Below, in pieces: positions 63,683 to 64,000 of a stretch of DNA of 64,000 nucleotides; position 1 is the stretch's first letter; each line of letters begins with the position of its first letter. Both the position numbers and the translations under genes were made by a program. The stretch is from NCBI GenBank assembly GCA_944325445.1, contig CALVAG010000005.1, positions 93,152 to 157,151 of the forward strand. Reading direction: 5' to 3'. The notes under the pieces are model-generated. The model saw only the letters and a program-made list of their open reading frames with translations, was not told where the DNA came from and made no database searches. This stretch comes from an uncultured Bacteroidales bacterium. GTDB lineage: Bacteria; Bacteroidota; Bacteroidia; Bacteroidales; UBA932.

Positions 63683-63753
63683 ATTTCACTGTATGTTTTG
63701 CAATTCGGCAGCAAAAATAAAAATATTTCACTGAAATGCCCGAAAGTGAAATA
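63683..63753. promoter_or_regulatory. Three-half-site operator candidate at the porin promoter
   Basis: A 9-base inverted repeat TATTTCACT-N12-AGTGAAATA (63724-63732, 63745-63753) lies over the -33 zone. A third copy ATTTCACT is at 63683-63690, 42 bases from the first (about four helical turns) and just downstream of the predicted start of transcription. Such an arrangement fits a dimeric repressor with an auxiliary site. Confidence 0.45.
63712..63719 (-). promoter_or_regulatory. -7 promoter box of the porin gene
   Basis: TATTTTTG on the minus strand, exact fit to TAnnTTTG. Transcription would start near 63706, a leader of ~33 bases before the ATG at 63673. A weak TTTCG in the inverted repeat region could serve as -33. 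Confidence 0.5.
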
Positions 63754-63879
63754 AAAACTCACAGAAACTTAACAAAATCTATTTTTCTACATACACAATT
63801 CATTTAACCGTACGGTGATCTGTACCCTGCAGTATCGGCAATGGAGCGGTTCCGACGAATTTCATTCGGCCTGATAAAA

Positions 63880-63921
63880 CAAAAGAGTGCTGTAGACAGA
63901 ACTCTGTCAACAACACTCTTT
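63880..63921 (-). terminator. Rho-independent terminator of the rRNA operon
   Basis: On the minus strand AAAGAGTG / CACTCTTT pair (63921-63914 with 63889-63882), with inner TGT/ACA and ACAGA/TCTGT stems and a short loop; it is followed by TTTTGTTTTATC. It begins ~8 bases past the 5S rRNA 3' end. Confidence 0.85.
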
Positions 63922-63928
63922 ATAAATT

Positions 63929-64000
63929 GGCGGCTACCTACTCTCCCACTTGGTTTAGCAGTACCATCGGCACTAATGGGCTTAACTTCTCTGTTCGGAA
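63929..64000 (-). rRNA. rrf: 5S ribosomal RNA, 3' part (5' end outside window)
   Basis: The minus strand reads the conserved 5S core: TTCCGAACAGAGAAGTTAAG, then GCCCATTAGTGCCGATGGTA, then GGGAGAGTAGGTAGCCGCC as the 3' end. About 72 of ~110 bases are present. The operon (23S and 16S further right) is read leftward and ends at the terminator at 63880-63921. Confidence 0.95.

Noticed and set aside
63754..63870. Small RNA or tRNA between the porin promoter and the rRNA terminator.
   Set aside because: No cloverleaf, no terminator of its own and no consensus promoter; nothing supportable was seen in this stretch.

Overview
This window is core chromosome of a Bacteroidota bacterium, most likely of the order Bacteroidales. 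The evidence is a mraZ-to-ftsZ division and wall cluster without ddl or murF, an ExbB-ExbD-ExbD energiser operon, many LspA-type lipoproteins, the serC-serA-DUF1015 trio, a Lys-type (type III) SerA, and repeated promoters of the Bacteroidota form TTTG-N18-22-TAnnTTTG. Arg codons AGA/AGG and Ile codon ATA are common. I cannot name the family or genus. No prophage, insertion sequence, CRISPR array, toxin-antitoxin or restriction locus, tRNA or compositional island was seen.

Layout. 1-8254: the end of efp, a transglutaminase lipoprotein, an O-methyltransferase, an M16 protease, an unknown secreted protein, dnaX, lptB and an M23 endopeptidase lipoprotein. 8322-23673: the dcw operon (mraZ, rsmH, ftsL, ftsI, murE, mraY, murD, ftsW, murG, murC, ftsQ, ftsA, ftsZ), all rightward, with genes overlapping or a few bases apart; phased decamer repeats ahead of mraZ look like a MraZ operator. 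23707-28838: a DUF3298 lipoprotein, gltX, a TonB-like protein, udk and asnS. 28878-32342: three exported hydrolases (SGNH esterase, GHL10-type glycosidase, alkaline phosphatase). 32415-34723: the ExbB/ExbD operon and its terminator. 34825-38900: ansA, tatD, dprA, queA. 38917-48158: a long leftward unit (743-aa envelope protein, DUF4834 protein, MsbA-like exporter, acyl-CoA synthetase, dCMP deaminase, S41 protease, rpiB, truB). 48187-52474: an FKBP lipoprotein, nhaA, a ureohydrolase and kdsD. 52496-57108: recQ, then luxC-like, PRiA4_ORF3-like and miaA. 57110-62523: yigZ, pyrB, pyrI, serC, serA, DUF1015. 62624-64000: an outer-membrane porin, an rRNA-operon terminator and the 3' part of a 5S rRNA; that rRNA operon enters from the right edge and is read leftward.

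Together the genes cover wall precursor synthesis and division, LPS (lptB, kdsD, msbA-like), outer-membrane energisation (ExbB/ExbD, TonB), translation and tRNA modification, DNA replication and repair, and pyrimidine and serine synthesis. No gap between genes exceeds about 255 bases. The most notable non-routine signals are an exact A-AAA-AAG slippery heptamer in dnaX with a -1-frame stop right after it (predicted short gamma form), the decamer array before mraZ, and a three-half-site operator candidate at the porin promoter. I found no convincing wholly new multi-gene system.
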